Below, piece after piece: positions 6,237-13,702 of a stretch of DNA of 17,122 nt. Location: the NCBI GenBank assembly GCA_964460485.1, contig CAYWRY010000090.1, positions 1 through 17,122 on the forward strand, given 5' to 3'. The position numbers and the translations under genes are program-made. Numbering within the stretch: the first letter of the stretch is position 1; each line of letters opens with the position of its first letter. The stretch comes from VGRF01 sp964460485 (GTDB lineage: Bacteria; Myxococcota_A; UBA9160; UBA6930). The notes below the pieces were generated by a model. That model was given only the letters and a program-made list of their open reading frames with translations, had not been told where the DNA came from and did not search any database.

Positions 6237-8219
6237 TCAGGGCGTGACGATTGGGAAGTTGCTGTCGACGGGGTCGAGCAGCCCGAAGAAGGAGAGGAGC
6301 TCGGTGCGGCTGCCGTCGACGTCGAGGTCGTCGGAGAGCACGAGGTCTCTCAGTCCCACCTGGCCTGTGACCATCTTCAGGAAGAGCTCGCGGGTGAGGT
6401 TCACGGTGGCCGCGGCGCCCGGGTCGGCGTCGCGCTGCCAGTGGTGGAGGACGCCGTTCTCGACGTTCAGCACGTGGGTCTCGCCGGCGTCGGTGAACAC
6501 GAAGTTCAGCGTGAGCGGGTCGCGCTCGGCGGCCTTCGGGCCGTTCAGGCGCGTGGCCATGGCGGTGAAGAAGAGCTCCAGCGGAATGCGCTCGAGGATC
6601 GCCGTGGCGGAGATTGCGGTGATGTCCTGCTTCGCAACGCCGTGGCGCAGCTCGTTCGCGCCGCTCAGGTAGACCGAGCGCCACACGCCGCTCTCCGCCT
6701 GATAACCGAGCTGGTCGTAGGCGCCCGCCAGCAGCTCCTTGGCTTCGGCGTCGCCTTCGTCCGCGAACACGAGGTGGTCGAGCAGCGTGGCGGCCCAGCG
6801 GTAGTCGCCGGCGGCGATCGCGGCGCGCGCCTTGTCCTTCAGCGCGGCCGCGCCACCGACCGCCTCCACGTAGCGCTTGCCGAGCTCGACCGGCGGAAGC
6901 GGGTCGAGGTTCGCGGGGTTCGCGTCGTACCAGCCGAAGTAGAACTGGTAGACGGCCTTCGCGTTGTGGCGCAGCGTGCCGTAGTAGCCGCGGTTCGCGA
7001 ACTGGGCCGCGAGCTGCGGCGGCAGCACGAGCTGCTCGGCGATCTCGCGCGACGTCGCGCCCTGGTTCGCGAGGCGCAGCGTCTGGTCGTGGATGTAGCG
7101 ATAGGTGTCGCGCTGGCCCTTCAGGAACGCGATCGCGCGCTCGCGCCCGAACACCGGCCAGTTGTGGCTGGTGAAGACGACCTCCAGCTCGGGAAAGCGC
7201 TGGATCGCGTCGTCGATGTAGCCGCTCCACTTGCGCGCGTCGCGCACCTTGGTGCCGCGCAGGGTGTAGAGGTTGTGCATCGTGCGGTTCACGATCTCGG
7301 CGCCGCAGTAGGCCTTCTGCGCGGGCAGGTAGAAGGCGAGCTCGGCGGGAGCCTCGGACTCGGGTGTGTATTGGAAGACGATCTCGACGCCGTCGACGGT
7401 GAGCGCCTGGGGCGTGCGGTCGATCTCGTCGGTCGGCACGCGGAAGCTCGACGTACCCGTGAGCGGCTGCTTGCCGAGGCCCGTGTCGACGTAGCCGCGT
7501 TCGCCGTCGGGCAGCGAAAAGCCGAACTGGTAGGTGGCGCGGCGGCCCATCGCGGTGCCGGCCAGCACGTTCTCGCTCGTCACCTCCTCGACAAACTTCT
7601 TGGGCGCGATCACGCGCACGCTCTCGCCGTCGGGCACGACGCCCGCGACGCCGGCGAAGTGGTCCACGTGGCTGTGGGTGAAGATCACCGCGACCACGGG
7701 ATCGTTCCCCAGGCGCTTGCGCGCGAGCTTCGTAGCGGCAGCGGCGGTCTCCACACTGGTGAGCGGGTCGACCACGATCCAGCCGCTCTTGCCCCGGATC
7801 CACGACACGTTCGACACGTCGTAGCCGCGCACCTGATAGATCCCGTCGGCGACCTGATAGAGGCCGTGCATCCCATTGAGCTTCGCCTGCCGCCAGAGGC
7901 TCGGGTTCACGCTGGCCGGGGCGTCCCCCTGCACGAAGCCGAACCGCTGCTGGCTCCACGTGCGGCCGCTCGACGACTCGATCGTCTGCGCGGGGTCACG
8001 CTCGACGAGACCGCGCTTCGCCTCGTCGAAGTCGACGGGCTCGTCCAGCGCGAGCGCCGCGCCAAAAGCGGCGTTCGCCCGAATGGTGTGTTCGCTCGGC
8101 GCCGTGAAGCCCTGCGCGTCGCGGGCCGCCTCGGCCCCGCCCGCGGGCGGCTTCGCCGGCTCGCCGCAGCCCAACGCCACGAAGCCCACCAACGCGGATG
8201 CCAAGCCTCGAGCGCGCAT
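6237..8219 (-). CDS. exported alkylsulfatase (SdsA1-type metallo-beta-lactamase fold)
   Basis: A 660-residue protein, about the size of Pseudomonas SdsA1. A short signal ends in VALGC (Cys18), a possible atypical lipobox. The metallo-beta-lactamase core has THSHVDHFAG (residues 181-190) giving H182, H184, D186 and H187. A SEAPAE segment (288-293) holds the expected Glu, followed by E308 in CGAEIVNRTMHNLY and H352 in TSHNWPVFG. Together these match the two-zinc site of SdsA1-type alkylsulfatases. A middle helical dimerisation region (about 360-535) and a C-terminal SCP2-like domain (about 540-660, for substrate recruitment) follow. The expected reaction is hydrolysis of alkyl sulfate esters to alcohol and sulfate in the periplasm. 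The ATG at 8217-8219 follows a GGGAGG site. It stands alone on its strand. Confidence 0.92.
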   Translation of the reverse strand: MRARGLASALVGFVALGCGEPAKPPAGGAEAARDAQGFTAPSEHTIRANAAFGAALALDEPVDFDEAKRGLVERDPAQTIESSSGRTWSQQRFGFVQGDAPASVNPSLWRQAKLNGMHGLYQVADGIYQVRGYDVSNVSWIRGKSGWIVVDPLTSVETAAAATKLARKRLGNDPVVAVIFTHSHVDHFAGVAGVVPDGESVRVIAPKKFVEEVTSENVLAGTAMGRRATYQFGFSLPDGERGYVDTGLGKQPLTGTSSFRVPTDEIDRTPQALTVDGVEIVFQYTPESEAPAELAFYLPAQKAYCGAEIVNRTMHNLYTLRGTKVRDARKWSGYIDDAIQRFPELEVVFTSHNWPVFGRERAIAFLKGQRDTYRYIHDQTLRLANQGATSREIAEQLVLPPQLAAQFANRGYYGTLRHNAKAVYQFYFGWYDANPANLDPLPPVELGKRYVEAVGGAAALKDKARAAIAAGDYRWAATLLDHLVFADEGDAEAKELLAGAYDQLGYQAESGVWRSVYLSGANELRHGVAKQDITAISATAILERIPLELFFTAMATRLNGPKAAERDPLTLNFVFTDAGETHVLNVENGVLHHWQRDADPGAAATVNLTRELFLKMVTGQVGLRDLVLSDDLDVDGSRTELLSFFGLLDPVDSNFPIVTP

Positions 8220-8285
8220 GCTCCCTCCCGTCACGGGCGCATCGTCGCACACGACCGCGCCGCCTCGGGCGCACAATCTCTCGAC

Positions 8286-8468
8286 GTGCGCAGCGATCTC
8301 CCGACCTGCAACGTGACGCTCCTGTTCACGGAAGCGCAAGGCTCGACGCGCCGGCTGCGCGCACTCGGCGAGGCGCGCTACACGGAGGCGCTCGCCGCCC
8401 AGCGCCACGCGATCCGCGAGGCACTCGCGCGCCACGGTGGCGAGGAGGCGGACACGCAGCGCGACGCC
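8286..8468 (+). pseudogene. N-terminal fragment of a class III adenylate/guanylate cyclase
   Basis: About 61 codons from a GTG at 8286 (MRSDLPTCNVTLLFTEAQGS, then TRRLRALGEARYTEAL and ARHGGEEADTQRDA) match the start of bacterial class III cyclases. The family reads LPTGTVTFLFTDIEGSTRLL ... HGGxEVDTQGDA. Homology then stops abruptly and over 100 expected catalytic residues are missing. The first metal-binding Asp is Glu (FTEAQGST) and the Gly of QGD is Arg. No ribosome-binding site is evident. The open frame continues to 8687 only as non-cyclase sequence overlapping the SDR gene. It is most likely an inactive relic. Confidence 0.72.
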
Positions 8469-8533
8469 GCGACCTGCCGCAACGACATGCCCTTCGAGAC
8501 GCGCAGGTCGGCGAGCAGGCTGCCGAGCGCCGC
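8462..8533 (-). pseudogene. fragment of an XRE-type helix-turn-helix regulator
   Basis: Read on the minus strand, this stretch encodes ALGSLLADLRVSKGMSLRQV, the first helix and start of the second helix of a Cro/CI (XRE) DNA-binding domain. XRE proteins commonly begin LRxLRxxKGxSLRQV. The rest of the domain (VSxxxLSxxExG) is absent, and the frame runs into the antisense of the cyclase fragment. There is no start codon context or continuation, so it is a remnant. The match is short (about 22 residues) and could be chance in this GC-rich sequence, but position and wording fit well. Confidence 0.45.
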
Positions 8534-8602
8534 CTGCGGACGCGCCGTGGGGGCTCGGCGCGCGTCGCGGCTATCGTGCCGCGCCCCGTGGAGGAGGCCG
8601 CG

Positions 8603-9376
8603 ATGCCGATCACGCTCGAGTCCCTGTTCTCGCTGCGCGGGAAGGTCGCGCTCGTCACCGGCGGCTCGCGCGGGATCGGCGAGATGATCGCGGCCGGCCT
8701 GGTGGGCGCGGGCGCGAAGGTCTACGTCGCGGCGCGCAAGCGGGACGAGTGCGACGCGGCGCTCGCGCGCCTCGGCCCGAGCGCGCACGCGATCCTCGCC
8801 GACCTCGGGAGCCAAGCCGGCAGCCGCGCGCTGGCCGCCGAAATCGCTGCGCGCGAGCCGAAGCTGCACGTGCTCGTGAACAACGCGGGCGCGAACTGGG
8901 GCGCGCCGCTGCGCGAGTTCCCGGAATCCGGCTGGGACAAGGTGATGGACCTGAACGTGAAGGCGGTGTTCGACCTGACGCGCTTCCTCGTGCCACAGCT
9001 CGAAGCGGCCGCGGCGCCCGGCGACCCGGCGCGCGTGATCAACGTGGGCTCGATCGACGGCATCCAGGTGCCGCTGCTCGAGACCTACGCCTACTCCGCG
9101 AGCAAGGCGGCCGTGCACCACATGAGCGCGGTGCTCGCGAAGAAGCTCGCGCCCGCGATCACCGTGAACGCGATCGCGCCGGGCCCGTTCGAGAGCAAGA
9201 TGATGCACGAGACGCTCCAGAAGTTCGGCGAGGGCATCAAGAAGAGCTGCCCGATGAAGCGCATCGGCGAGCCCGAGGACATGGCGGGCGTCGCCGTGTA
9301 CCTGGCCTCGCGCGCGGGCGCTTACGTCACGGGCGCCACGATTCCGGTGGACGGCGGCATCGCCACCACGCGCTGA
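8603..9376 (+). CDS. short-chain dehydrogenase/reductase, RhlG-like
   Basis: A complete 257-residue classical SDR. It shows the NAD(P)-binding TGGSRGIG (19-26), NNAG (93-96), N118, and the catalytic S150, Y164 and K168 (YSASK). An NAIAPGPFES loop and a C-terminal GATIPVDGG follow. Arg45 in AARKRDE, after the second strand, suggests NADPH preference. Wording such as GSRGIGEMIAAGL, NWGAPL..PESGWDKVM and GRIGEPEDMA-like segments recalls RhlG, a beta-ketoacyl reductase-like SDR, but the substrate cannot be read from sequence. The ATG at 8603 has a GAGGAGG site 5 nt upstream. The next gene starts 31 bp downstream, making a likely two-gene operon. Confidence 0.93.
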   Translation: MPITLESLFSLRGKVALVTGGSRGIGEMIAAGLVGAGAKVYVAARKRDECDAALARLGPSAHAILADLGSQAGSRALAAEIAAREPKLHVLVNNAGANWGAPLREFPESGWDKVMDLNVKAVFDLTRFLVPQLEAAAAPGDPARVINVGSIDGIQVPLLETYAYSASKAAVHHMSAVLAKKLAPAITVNAIAPGPFESKMMHETLQKFGEGIKKSCPMKRIGEPEDMAGVAVYLASRAGAYVTGATIPVDGGIATTR

Positions 9377-9407
9377 CGCGCGCGCCGCGCGCCCGAAGGA
9401 GACACCG

Positions 9408-9878
9408 ATGACCGGGCAGCCCACGAAGTCCACCGAGGCCGACCTGCGGCGCGCGAAGCCCTTCATGCGCGCGATGACGGCGGCGAACGTGTTCGTGTTC
9501 CGCATTTCGGGCGGGCGCTGGGGCGCGAAGTTCCCGAAGCACGGCTCGCCCGTCGGCCTGCTCACGACGGTCGGCCGCAAGTCGAAGGCGAAGCGCGTCG
9601 CGCCGCTGATCTATCTGGCGGACGGCCCGCGCATCGTGCTCGTCGCCTCGCAGGGCGGCATGCCGAGGCACCCGATCTGGTACCTGAACCTCGAGGCGAA
9701 CCCCGAGGTGAGCTTCGAGACGCGCGAGCACGGCGTGCGCAGCTACCGCGCGCGCCGCGCGAGCGCCGAGGAGAAGCAGGCGCTGTGGCCGCGGCTGTGC
9801 GCCGTCTATCCGGACTACGCGGACTATCAGGCGCGCACGGATCGCGACATCCCCGTGGTGGTGCTCGAGCCGCGTTGA
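9408..9878 (+). CDS. nitroreductase/deazaflavin (F420)-binding Ddn/DUF385-family protein
   Basis: A 156-residue protein with the Ddn-family split-barrel signature: LLTTVGRKSKAKRVAPLIYL (residues 50-69), then VLVASQGGMPRHPIWYLNL (79-97) and NPEVSFE. Family members such as mycobacterial Ddn use reduced F420 to reduce nitroimidazoles or quinones; others bind FMN or have unknown roles. The ATG at 9408 follows a GAAGGAGA site. It is co-directional with the SDR 31 bp upstream and probably co-transcribed with it, giving a pair of reductases. The N-terminal 40 residues are more variable. Dependence on F420 is an inference from family. Confidence 0.88.
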   Translation: MTGQPTKSTEADLRRAKPFMRAMTAANVFVFRISGGRWGAKFPKHGSPVGLLTTVGRKSKAKRVAPLIYLADGPRIVLVASQGGMPRHPIWYLNLEANPEVSFETREHGVRSYRARRASAEEKQALWPRLCAVYPDYADYQARTDRDIPVVVLEPR

Positions 9879-9918
9879 GCCTTCGCTGAGCCCATGGGCT
9901 CGAACCCCATTGGCTCAA
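9875..9918. terminator. nested inverted repeats spanning two convergent stop codons
   Basis: The outer repeat TTGAGCC (9875-9881)/GGCTCAA (9912-9918) contains the stop codon of each converging gene: TGA at 9876-9878 on plus and at 9917-9915 on minus. Inside it lies a perfect 14-bp palindrome, GAGCCCATGGGCTC (9888-9901). The symmetry suits a bidirectional terminator or transcription barrier for the 36-bp gap, although no T-tract is present. Confidence 0.5.
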
Positions 9919-11468
9919 TCCGCCGGGCGCGGCGCCAGCTCGGGCTGTGGCTTGAGGGGCGCGAGCTTGCGGCCGCGCAGCGCGGGGTGATCGGGCGGGA
10001 TGCGCGCGGCGCGGAACACGGCGAACGGCTCGCGGTCGAGGCCCGGCTGGGGCGGGCCCCCGTCGGCGAGGCGCACGGAGCCCGCGTACGGATTCCAGTA
10101 CTCCCACACGATCTCGCCGCGAGGCGTCACCTCGAACAGGCGCCCCTGCGGGCCGGCGCAGATCAGCGTGTTGCCGCTCCGCGTGCGCTGCGCGCCCGAG
10201 ATGAACGGCGCGAAGAATGACTCGCGCGGCTCGGCGACGTAGCGCCACGCCGGCTCGCGCGGCGCATAGGGCTCGCCGTCGTCGAGCGCGTAGAGGCCGG
10301 TCGCCAGCAACGGCGGCGCGATTTCCTCGACCGCCGACCACGACGCGCCTCCGGCGCCCTTCGATTCCGGGCCGCCCGCCACGTTGTTGAAGATCGTGAG
10401 CCGCCCCGCACCGGGCATGCCCCGCGGCACCCAGCGCGCGTCGTGCGGCTGGCCGAGCCGCCGGCTGCTCGCGGGCCCGCGCCCGTAGGCGCTCGGGTTT
10501 CCCCAGCGATACAGGATCGCGCCGCCGCGCCCGCGCCTGCCGCCGCGCTCGCTCGCTGCCTCGGCGCTCGTGGTGCCGTGGTCGAGGATCCACACCTCGC
10601 CGAGCGTCGGCACGCTGAGCGCGATCTGGTCGAGCGCGGGGTGGTAGTCGATCCCGTTGATGTGGAGGAAGTCCGACTCGAGGTCTTCGGGCTTCGCTTC
10701 CGGCGGCACGTATCCCAGCGCCTGCAGCTGCGCGAGCTCCTCCGGCGTGACGGCCGGCTTCGGCGCGTCTGCGTTGAGGTCGAGCCGGCCGGGATGCGCG
10801 CTCGGCACGCCGTACGTCTCGCCGGTAGCGTCGACGTCCTGCACGAGGTGGTCCCACACGTGCCATTCCCACACGATGCGGCCCGCGCGCGGCGGCTCGG
10901 GCTTCACCTCGATCACGAAGTCGGGCCACAGGCCCTGCGCGGGGATGCGATCCGCGCGGCGCCCGGCTCGGGCGGCTTGCGCTGGCGTCCTCGCCTCCCA
11001 CGCCAGCGCCAGCACGTTGCCGTTCGGCAGCGCCTCGATGTCGTGGTGCAGCACCGCGCGCTCGCTCGCGTACTGCCACGCCCACAGCTCCTCGCCGTCC
11101 CACGCGAGGCGCTCGAGCCAGCCGCCGACGCCGCCCGTTCGAAAATGGAGGAAGTCGAGATCGCGGCCGAGGCGGAGGAGAGAGCCGTCGTCCAGCAGGA
11201 GCTGGTCGCCGCCGGGCGAGGTCAGCGCGCGCCACGTGTGGACGACGCGCCCGTCGTTGTCGATCAGGTAGGTGACGTTCGAGAGCAGCGGGCTGAAGAG
11301 CACGTAGCCGGGCGAGACGCCGGAGCGCTTCGCGACGAGACCGCGCCGCGCGGGCGCTCCACCGGCCTGTGCCGCGCGCGGCTCCACATCCGCCGCGCCC
11401 GCCTCGCCGCTGCAGAGCGCCCACGCCGCGCACAGAAAGAGCGCGGCGATCGGCATGTACCGCTGCAT
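9915..11468 (-). CDS. exported arylsulfotransferase (ASST-like)
   Basis: A 517-residue protein with a Sec signal peptide (MQRYMPIAALFLCAAWALCS, cleavage near A25/A26). It has the repeated beta-propeller blades of arylsulfate sulfotransferases. The N-terminal blade reads GYVLFSPLLSNVTYLIDNDG followed by VVHTW. Then come HHDIEALPNGNVLALAW (141-157), FLHINGIDYHPALDQIALS (267-285), GQPHDARWVP (339-348) and SGNTLICAGPQGRLFEVTP near the C-terminus. H142, H269/H276 and H342 are candidates for the catalytic histidines used in transient sulfo-histidine transfer. Such enzymes move sulfate between phenolic esters without PAPS in the periplasm. The ATG at 11466-11468 follows GGAGGAG. It diverges from the amidohydrolase gene. 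No dsbA/dsbB-like partner is seen beside it. Confidence 0.85.
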   Translation of the reverse strand: MQRYMPIAALFLCAAWALCSGEAGAADVEPRAAQAGGAPARRGLVAKRSGVSPGYVLFSPLLSNVTYLIDNDGRVVHTWRALTSPGGDQLLLDDGSLLRLGRDLDFLHFRTGGVGGWLERLAWDGEELWAWQYASERAVLHHDIEALPNGNVLALAWEARTPAQAARAGRRADRIPAQGLWPDFVIEVKPEPPRAGRIVWEWHVWDHLVQDVDATGETYGVPSAHPGRLDLNADAPKPAVTPEELAQLQALGYVPPEAKPEDLESDFLHINGIDYHPALDQIALSVPTLGEVWILDHGTTSAEAASERGGRRGRGGAILYRWGNPSAYGRGPASSRRLGQPHDARWVPRGMPGAGRLTIFNNVAGGPESKGAGGASWSAVEEIAPPLLATGLYALDDGEPYAPREPAWRYVAEPRESFFAPFISGAQRTRSGNTLICAGPQGRLFEVTPRGEIVWEYWNPYAGSVRLADGGPPQPGLDREPFAVFRAARIPPDHPALRGRKLAPLKPQPELAPRPAD

Positions 11469-11511
11469 GGCTCCTCCGCCTCCGCTTAGTATGCGCGCGA
11501 CGGGAGGGTCG
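11469..11511. promoter_or_regulatory. 43-bp divergent promoter region
   Basis: This gap separates two divergent start codons. It holds a single AT-richer patch, CTTAGTATGC (11485-11494). On plus it offers TAGTAT (11487-11492) 19 bp before the ATG at 11512. On minus the same bases offer CATACT (11493-11488). Neither has a good -35. Each gene has its own GGGAGG or GGAGGAG ribosome-binding site. Confidence 0.35.
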
Positions 11512-13266
11512 ATGCGCCGGCATGTCACGCTCTTCGCGCCGCTCGCGGCGCTGCTCGCGCTCGCGCTCGGCGCATGCCCCGCACTGCCGGCGAAGGCGCC
11601 GCCGCCGGCCGCCGATCTCGTGCTGCGCGGCGGAAAGATCTTCACCGCGACGGCGGACGACGATCTGGCGCAGGCGCTGGCCGTGCGCGGCGGGCGGATC
11701 GTCTTCGTGGGCAAGGACGTCGAGGCGGCGCGGCACATCGGCGCCGCGACGCGCGTCCTCGACCTCGCGGGCAAGTTCGTGATGCCCGGCATCGTCGACG
11801 GCCACTCGCACCCGGTGAAGGGCGGACAGATCCTCTCGTCCTGCTCGCTGGGCTACGAGGCGCTGACGCGCACCCAGCTCCGCGAGCGCATCGCGGCCTG
11901 CCTCGCAGCGGAGCCCGACGCGGGCCCCGACGAGTGGCTCGAGGTGTTCGGCTGGCAGGCGCAGGCGATGGTGCCGACCGGCGCGCGCATCACGCGCAAG
12001 ACGCTCGATCGGCTGGACACGCAGCGGCCGATCCTGGTGCGCGGCGCCGACGGGCACAACGCACTCGCGAACTCGCGCGCGCTGGCGCTGGCGCGCGTGG
12101 ACGCGAGTACGCTGGACCCGCCCGGCGGCAAGCTGCTGCGCGACGAGAGCGGGGCGCCGAACGGCTACCTGGTGGACATCGGCGCAATCTCGATCGTCGC
12201 GTCCGCGATGCCGGCGTTCACGCCCGAGCGGCTCCAGCGCTATCTCGGCGCCGCTCACGCCCACATGCTCTCCGTCGGCGTCACCGCCTATCTCGCGGCC
12301 GGCGCCACGCCCGATCAGCTCGCGGCGTGGATGCCGCCGCCGCCCGGCCCGCGAGCGCACCTCGCCATCCCCGTCGATCCCACCGTGGAGCGCGAGCCGA
12401 ACCTGGTGGCCGCGCGCGTGCGCGCGCTGCGCGACGGCATGCAGCACCCGCGCCTGCGCGTGGGCACCGTGAAGTTCTTCGTCGACGGCGTGATGGAGTA
12501 CCCGGCGCAGACCGCGGCGTTGCTGTCTCCCTACCTCGGCGGGGGCGACGGCGAGCTCTACGCCGACCCCGGCGTGCTCGCGCGGCTCGCGACGAAGCTG
12601 GAGGCCGAGGGCTGGCAGCTCCACTTCCACACGATCGGCGACCGCGCGGTGCGCGTCGCCCTCGATGCGGTGGCGGCCGCGCGCGCGGTGAACGGCCCGC
12701 GCGACGCGCGCCACACGCTGACGCACCTCGAGCTCGTGGCTCCCGCCGACGTGCCGCGCTTCGCCGCGCTCGGCGCCGTCGCGAGTTTCTCGCCGCAGTG
12801 GGCTCAGCGCGACGCCTACACGATCGACACGCTCGAACCCTACCTCGGCAGCGAGCGGCACGGGCGGCTCTACCCGATCCGCGACCTCCTCGACTCCGGC
12901 GCGCGGCTCGCGTTCGGCAGCGATTGGCCCGTCGATCCCGCCGACCGCTTCGACGCCATCGAGACGGCCGTGACGCGCGAGCGCGCGACGCTCGCGGGCG
13001 GCGGCCTGCCGGGCCGGCTCAATGCGTCCCAGCGCCTGAAAGTCGGCGAGGCGCTGCGCGCCTACACGGCCGGCGCCGCCTTCCAGCTCCACCGCGAGAC
13101 GGAGCTCGGCGCGCTCGCGCCCGGCCTGCTGGCGGACTTCCTCGTGCTCGACGCGAACCCGTTCGACGTCCCCCGCAACCAGCTCTCGGAGCTGCGCGTG
13201 CTGGAGACGTGGATGGAGGGCGTGCGCGTGTACGCGGCGCCCGGGCAGAGCGCGCGCCCCGAGTAG
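11512..13266 (+). CDS. lipoprotein amidohydrolase, YtcJ-like (amidohydrolase family 3)
   Basis: A 584-residue metal-dependent amidohydrolase. Residues 1-22 form a lipoprotein signal with lipobox LGAC (Cys22). Metal-site elements are GHSHP (H98, H100), VGTVKFFVDGV with K321 as the likely carboxylated lysine, LHFHTIGDRA (H371/H373), THLELV (H405) and FGSDWPV (D471). The order and spacing fit the YtcJ/AepA branch, which includes N-substituted formamide deformylase and many uncharacterised enzymes; substrate unknown. The ATG at 11512 was chosen for its GGGAGG site and clean signal peptide; ATGs at 11455 and 11491 are in frame but less suited. The product should be anchored in a membrane facing the periplasm, like the divergent ASST. 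Confidence 0.88.
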   Translation: MRRHVTLFAPLAALLALALGACPALPAKAPPPAADLVLRGGKIFTATADDDLAQALAVRGGRIVFVGKDVEAARHIGAATRVLDLAGKFVMPGIVDGHSHPVKGGQILSSCSLGYEALTRTQLRERIAACLAAEPDAGPDEWLEVFGWQAQAMVPTGARITRKTLDRLDTQRPILVRGADGHNALANSRALALARVDASTLDPPGGKLLRDESGAPNGYLVDIGAISIVASAMPAFTPERLQRYLGAAHAHMLSVGVTAYLAAGATPDQLAAWMPPPPGPRAHLAIPVDPTVEREPNLVAARVRALRDGMQHPRLRVGTVKFFVDGVMEYPAQTAALLSPYLGGGDGELYADPGVLARLATKLEAEGWQLHFHTIGDRAVRVALDAVAAARAVNGPRDARHTLTHLELVAPADVPRFAALGAVASFSPQWAQRDAYTIDTLEPYLGSERHGRLYPIRDLLDSGARLAFGSDWPVDPADRFDAIETAVTRERATLAGGGLPGRLNASQRLKVGEALRAYTAGAAFQLHRETELGALAPGLLADFLVLDANPFDVPRNQLSELRVLETWMEGVRVYAAPGQSARPE

Positions 13267-13281
13267 CCGCGGCGCCTCTCC

Positions 13282-13311
13282 TTCACATGTGCATCCGGGT
13301 GCATGTATGCT
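13282..13311 (+). promoter_or_regulatory. promoter with an inverted-repeat operator for the arsR-like gene
   Basis: TTCACA (13282-13287) and TATGCT (13306-13311) are spaced 18 bases apart, a reasonable sigma70-type pair. The inverted repeat ACATG (13285-13289)/CATGT (13302-13306) occupies the spacer, with inner TGCA copies at 13290-13293 and 13300-13303. This is an AT-richer island in very GC-rich surroundings. A bound ArsR-type dimer here would block RNA polymerase. The predicted transcript start falls on or beside the ATG at 13319. Confidence 0.5.
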
Positions 13312-13318
13312 CGCGTTC

Positions 13319-13702
13319 ATGAGGGCGGCGCGCACCCGGCGGGCGGCGGCGAGGGAGCTGCGCGAGATCCTGCGCGGCAAGCTGTTCCGCGCGCTGTGCG
13401 AGCCGGTCCGCCTCGAGCTGGTCGAGTACTTGACGGCGCACGGCCGCAGCGACATCGCGACGGTCGCCGCCGCTTTCCCTCACGACCGCTCGGTGATCTC
13501 GCGCCACCTCGCGCTGCTCGACGAGGCCGGCCTCGTGCGCCGCGAGAAGCAGGGCCGCCACGTGTTCGTCGAGCTCGACGGGCCCGCGATCGTCGCCCGG
13601 CTGCGGGCGATCCTCGCGCGCTTCGAAGCGATCGTTCCCCACTGCTGTCCGGCAGCGGCCGTTTCTGCCCCCGCGCGCCCGCGAAAGAGAGGTGAGTCGT
13701 GA
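13319..13702 (+). CDS. ArsR-family winged-helix transcriptional repressor
   Basis: A 127-residue regulator. LFRALCEPVRLELVEYL (22-38) is the typical ArsR first helix, with Cys27 replacing the usual Asp or Gly. AAAFPHDRSVISRHLALLDEAGLV (about 50-73, part shown) is the helix-turn-helix, and REKQGRHVFVEL (75-86) the wing. Near the C-terminus is PHCC (H108, C109, C110). With Cys27 these could bind a metal or sense thiol chemistry, but the classical CxC of arsenic sensors is absent. No ribosome-binding site precedes the ATG at 13319; in-frame GTG 13289 and ATG 13307 are alternatives lying inside the operator. A leaderless mRNA is likely. Its TGA overlaps the GTG of the dioxygenase gene by 4 nt, so it probably controls that gene and itself. 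Confidence 0.85.
   Translation: MRAARTRRAAARELREILRGKLFRALCEPVRLELVEYLTAHGRSDIATVAAAFPHDRSVISRHLALLDEAGLVRREKQGRHVFVELDGPAIVARLRAILARFEAIVPHCCPAAAVSAPARPRKRGES

Noticed and set aside
8469..8687. Continuation of the cyclase frame as a longer protein
   Set aside because: Cyclase similarity is lost after DTQRDA, and the frame overlaps the ribosome-binding site and start of the SDR gene.
9893..9920. A real tRNA gene at the T-arm-like sequence
   Set aside because: No D arm, anticodon arm or CCA end can be placed. The T-loop has C instead of T at its first position, and the stem overlaps a stronger palindrome.
9562..13455. A 1297-codon minus-strand open frame, and similar long antisense frames at 5767-7959, 14283-16889 and 13480-15066
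   Set aside because: These are Arg/Ala/Pro-rich shadows opposite genes with clear domains. In DNA this GC-rich, stop codons are rare in antisense frames.
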